Below are positions 61,697 through 64,000 of a stretch of DNA of 64,000 bases, piece by piece. The translations under genes and the position numbers were made by a program. This DNA is from Streptomyces griseiscabiei (lineage in GTDB: Bacteria > Actinomycetota > Actinomycetes > Streptomycetales > Streptomycetaceae), in contig NZ_JAGJBZ010000003.1 of NCBI RefSeq assembly GCF_020010925.1, forward strand, positions 1,116,001 through 1,180,000, read 5' to 3'. The notes under the pieces were generated by a model. That model saw only the letters and a list, made by a program, of their open reading frames with translations, was not told the DNA's origin and made no database searches. The first letter of the stretch is position 1, and each line of letters opens with the position of its first letter.

Positions 61697-62893
61697 GTGA
61701 CGACACACGGCGAGCGCACCCGGCTGACACCCACGGCGGACGGCCACAAGGTCACCCCCGCCGAACTCTTCTTCGACCTGGTCTTCGTCTACGCGATCAC
61801 CCAGGTCACCGCCCTGATGGCCGCCGACCCCACCGCCCCGCGCCTGCTCGGCGGCATGGTCGTCCTCGCCCTCCTGTGGTGGTGCTGGTGCTGCTTCGCC
61901 TGGCTCGGCAACGTCGTCCGCGCCGACTCAGGCGGCATGTTCGCGGTGCTGGTGGCGGTGATGGCGGTCGTCCTGGTCGTCTCCCTGACGGTCCCCGAGG
62001 TCTACGACGACGCCCCGGGCGGCCTGGACGCGCCCCTGCTCTTCGTGGCCTGCTACGGCGCGGTCCGCGTCCTGCACCTGGTGACCTACTGGCTCTCCGC
62101 CCCCGACGACACGGCCCTGCGCGCCACCCTCCGCCGCACCGCCCTGCTCTCGGTGCTCCCGCCCTCCACCCTGCTGCTGGCGGGCGCGGCCTTCGACGGC
62201 ATGACCCGGATCCTGATCTGGCTCGCCGCGGTGCTCATCGACTACGCGGGCATCTTCGTCACCGGGAAATCGGGCTGGCGCCTCGCCTCCCCCGCGCACT
62301 TCTCCGAACGCCACGGCCTGATCGTCATCATCGCGCTCGGCGAGTCCATCGTCGCGATCGGCGTCGGCGTCACCGGCCACCCGGTCTCCGCCCCGGTCGT
62401 CGCCGCCGCGGCCCTCGGCCTGCTGGCCGTCGCCGCGCTGTGGCGCCTGTACTTCCACGGTGTCGCCGAACCGGCCGAACACCGCCTCGCCGCCCTGACC
62501 GGCGACGACCGCACGGTCCTGGCCCGCGACACCTACACCTTCCTCCACCTGCCCCTGGTGGCCGGCGTGGTCATCACCGCCCTCGGGATGAAGAAGACCC
62601 TCCAGCAGGTCGCCGACACCGGCCACTACGGCCCGGCCGAGCCCCTGCACGGCATGCCCGCCTGGGCCCTGGCCGGCGGCGCGGGCCTCTTCCTGCTCGG
62701 CGCCGCCGCGATCCTGCTCCGCACCACCGGCCGCCACGCCCCGGTCCTGCTCGTCGGCGGCGTGACCTGTCTGGCCGCGGGCCCGCTCGTCGCCCTGGTC
62801 CCGGCCCTGGCGGCCCTCGCGGCCCTGGCCGCCGTGATCACCGCCGTGCTCCTCCTGCACGGCCGCCCGCCCCGGCCGGCCACCGCCGGCTGA
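61697..62893 (+). CDS. low-temperature-requirement A (LtrA) family membrane protein
   Basis: A 398-aa polytopic protein with about ten hydrophobic segments. The family signature VTPAELFFDLVFVYAITQVT lies at the N-terminus, followed by ALLWWCWCCFAWLGNVVRAD and SERHGLIVIIALGESIVAIG. LtrA proteins were named from a Listeria cold-growth mutant; the biochemical function is unknown. GAGGGGGAG supports GTG 61697 over upstream starts. Confidence 0.9.
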   Translation: MTTHGERTRLTPTADGHKVTPAELFFDLVFVYAITQVTALMAADPTAPRLLGGMVVLALLWWCWCCFAWLGNVVRADSGGMFAVLVAVMAVVLVVSLTVPEVYDDAPGGLDAPLLFVACYGAVRVLHLVTYWLSAPDDTALRATLRRTALLSVLPPSTLLLAGAAFDGMTRILIWLAAVLIDYAGIFVTGKSGWRLASPAHFSERHGLIVIIALGESIVAIGVGVTGHPVSAPVVAAAALGLLAVAALWRLYFHGVAEPAEHRLAALTGDDRTVLARDTYTFLHLPLVAGVVITALGMKKTLQQVADTGHYGPAEPLHGMPAWALAGGAGLFLLGAAAILLRTTGRHAPVLLVGGVTCLAAGPLVALVPALAALAALAAVITAVLLLHGRPPRPATAG

Positions 62894-63387
62894 GCGCCGG
62901 GAGGGTCGCACCCGTCCCGGCCCCGCGCCCCCCACCGCCCCCGTGATCCCTGTCACCACCGCCGCCCCCGGACCACCCGGGCGCACCGCGCGGCCCCCGC
63001 ACCCCGGTCGCCCCGCGCAACCGCAGGCCACCGCCCTCGCGGGCTTCCCGTCTTCCCGACCGCGACGCCTTCCGGGGGACCCCTTCGCACACACGGCGTA
63101 ACCGAACCGGCGCGCGGCGGAGACGGTTCCGGGACGGCGGGCCGGCGCGGACGTGGTATCCGTGGAGTGTGGGAATCGTCCGGACACCCCCGGACGTTTA
63201 GACGATGGGATTCGCGGGCAACCCCGGCGCTCCCTTCTCCGAGGTCCGCCCGCCCGCGACGAAGCGAACGGGTATACCCATCCCTGCCAATACGTATGCG
63301 TTGTGCGACCGGAAATCTTCCCCTCGCGGGCTGATTTTTTGTTGATCGAGGGTGAGAAGGTCGCCCGATCGCCCTACCCTTCAGAGG
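62894..63387. other. intergenic region between LtrA and M20 genes
   Basis: 494 bp without a recognisable gene. It holds the LtrA terminator, perfect palindromes GGGTATACCC (63269-63278) and ATACGTAT (63289-63296), and a T-run before TTGATC at 63342. TACCCT at 63375-63380 may be a -10 box for the M20 gene. Confidence 0.45.
62896..62921 (+). terminator. hairpin terminator after LtrA gene
   Basis: GCCGGGA and TCCCGGC enclose an inner GGGT-CGC-ACCC stem with one bulged G, three bases beyond the LtrA stop. Confidence 0.65.
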
Positions 63388-64000
63388 GTGAACCAACTGA
63401 TGTCCCGAGAGTCCGAGGCCGATCAGCCAGGGGAAGCCGAAGCGTCGCTCCCCGGTACGTTGCCGGAAGCCCTCCGTGCCGAACTCGTCGCCTTCCGCCG
63501 CGACTTGCACATGCACCCGGAGCTGGGCAACCAGGAGTTCCGTACGACCGCCGCGATCAAGGCCCGCCTGGAGAAGGCGGGCCTCCACCCGCGTGTGCTC
63601 CCCAGCGGCACCGGACTCATCTGTGACATCGGCACCTGGGACGGCTCCGACAGCTCCGCGCTCGCCCTGCGCGCCGACATCGACGCCCTCCCCATCCCGG
63701 ACACCAAGGTGGACTGCGACTACCGCTCCACCGTCCCGGACCGCGCCCACGCCTGCGGCCACGACGTGCACACCACCGTCGTCCTCGGCGCCGGCCTCGT
63801 CCTCGCCGACCTGCACCGCCAGGGGCAGCTGCCCCGCCCCGTCCGGCTGATCTTCCAGCCCGCCGAGGAGGTGCTGCCCGGCGGCGCCGCCGACGTCATC
63901 AAGACCGGCGCGCTCGACGGGGTGGGCCGGATCATCGCCGTGCACTGCGACCCGAGGGTCGACGCCGGCCGTATCGGGCTCCGCCACGGCCCCATCACCT
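63388..64000 (+). CDS. M20 family amidohydrolase (5' part)
   Basis: The gene runs off the end of the window; 204 residues are visible. It reads RAELVAFRRDLHMHPELGNQ, LALRADIDALPIPDT, HACGHDVHTTVVLGAGLVLA and VRLIFQPAEEVLPGGAADVI, the metal-binding and catalytic pattern of M20D amidohydrolases (IAA-amino acid hydrolase and carboxypeptidase relatives). The start is uncertain: GTG 63388 is near a possible -10 box TACCCT and may be leaderless, while ATG 63400 is in frame 12 bases later with GAGGG upstream. Confidence 0.88.
   Translation, partial: MNQLMSRESEADQPGEAEASLPGTLPEALRAELVAFRRDLHMHPELGNQEFRTTAAIKARLEKAGLHPRVLPSGTGLICDIGTWDGSDSSALALRADIDALPIPDTKVDCDYRSTVPDRAHACGHDVHTTVVLGAGLVLADLHRQGQLPRPVRLIFQPAEEVLPGGAADVIKTGALDGVGRIIAVHCDPRVDAGRIGLRHGPIT

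Noticed and set aside
61928..63187. 419-aa minus-strand open frame
   Set aside because: It is antisense to the LtrA gene, rich in G, D, Q and R, without recognisable motifs.

Overview
The window is high-GC, GTG-start-rich actinobacterial chromosome and is almost certainly Streptomyces. Many gene products are Streptomyces-typical: an SCO4848-type membrane protein, DUF397 and XRE/DUF5753 regulators, TM2 and DUF2752 proteins, and an sdhCDAB operon. Short intergenic repeats common in Streptomyces also occur. From memory, the order DD-carboxypeptidase / SCO4848-like / phosphoesterase ... sdh ... hexosaminidase ... mutase ... sialic-acid-like genes matches the S. coelicolor region around SCO4847-SCO4885. 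That synteny is recollection and was not computed.

Layout. 1-5.6 kb: end of a BrkB/YihY gene, D-Ala-D-Ala carboxypeptidase, small membrane protein, metallophosphoesterase and a peptide-type solute-binding protein. 5.7-11 kb: RsbW-like ATPase, histidine kinase/response regulator pair, divergent MMPL exporter with an extra C-terminal domain, and an Uma2 nuclease. 11.6-13.4 kb: a three-gene operon (membrane protein, DCC protein, TetR) behind a promoter carrying two matching palindromes. 14-25.1 kb: a divergent surface/toxin locus. A 1157-aa DNRLRE/FG-GAP secreted protein faces a 2225-aa Rhs protein whose low-GC tip carries a NucA/NucB-type DNase signature. A small low-GC gene, the candidate immunity gene, follows directly. 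25.2-30.6 kb: accessory DNA with an IS630 remnant, an intact IS3-type element, an XRE/DUF5753 + DUF397 + ATPase regulatory set, a secreted lectin-like protein and a HigBA-like toxin-antitoxin pair.

31-49.6 kb: TM2-DUF2752-TM2 genes, succinate dehydrogenase (sdhCDAB), a divergent OHCU-decarboxylase-like protein, GH20 hexosaminidase, several hypothetical proteins, two tandem sigma-factor/membrane-protein modules, an L,D-transpeptidase lipoprotein, an acyl-CoA mutase large subunit and a LysE-type exporter. 49.6-51.8 kb: a divergent FAD-monooxygenase/TetR pair with two identical-type palindromes between the genes. 51.9-61.6 kb: a cell-wall glycopolymer locus. It has a TylF-like methyltransferase, an acyltransferase, a polysialyltransferase-like protein and a GT2 on the minus strand. 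On the plus strand are a putative glycosyltransferase, a NeuA-HAD fusion, a NeuB-like synthase and a second sialyltransferase-like protein. Together they would make, activate and polymerise a nonulosonic acid (Kdn or sialic type), consistent with the teichulosonic acid of Streptomyces walls. The window ends with an LtrA membrane protein and the start of an M20 amidohydrolase.

The most unusual part is the Rhs-DNase/immunity locus with its sharp drop in GC. Next come the nonulosonate polymer cluster, the twin sigma modules separated by large cruciform-forming DNA, and three dispersed copies of a 51-52 nt repeat, one of which is translated into an enzyme's N-terminus.
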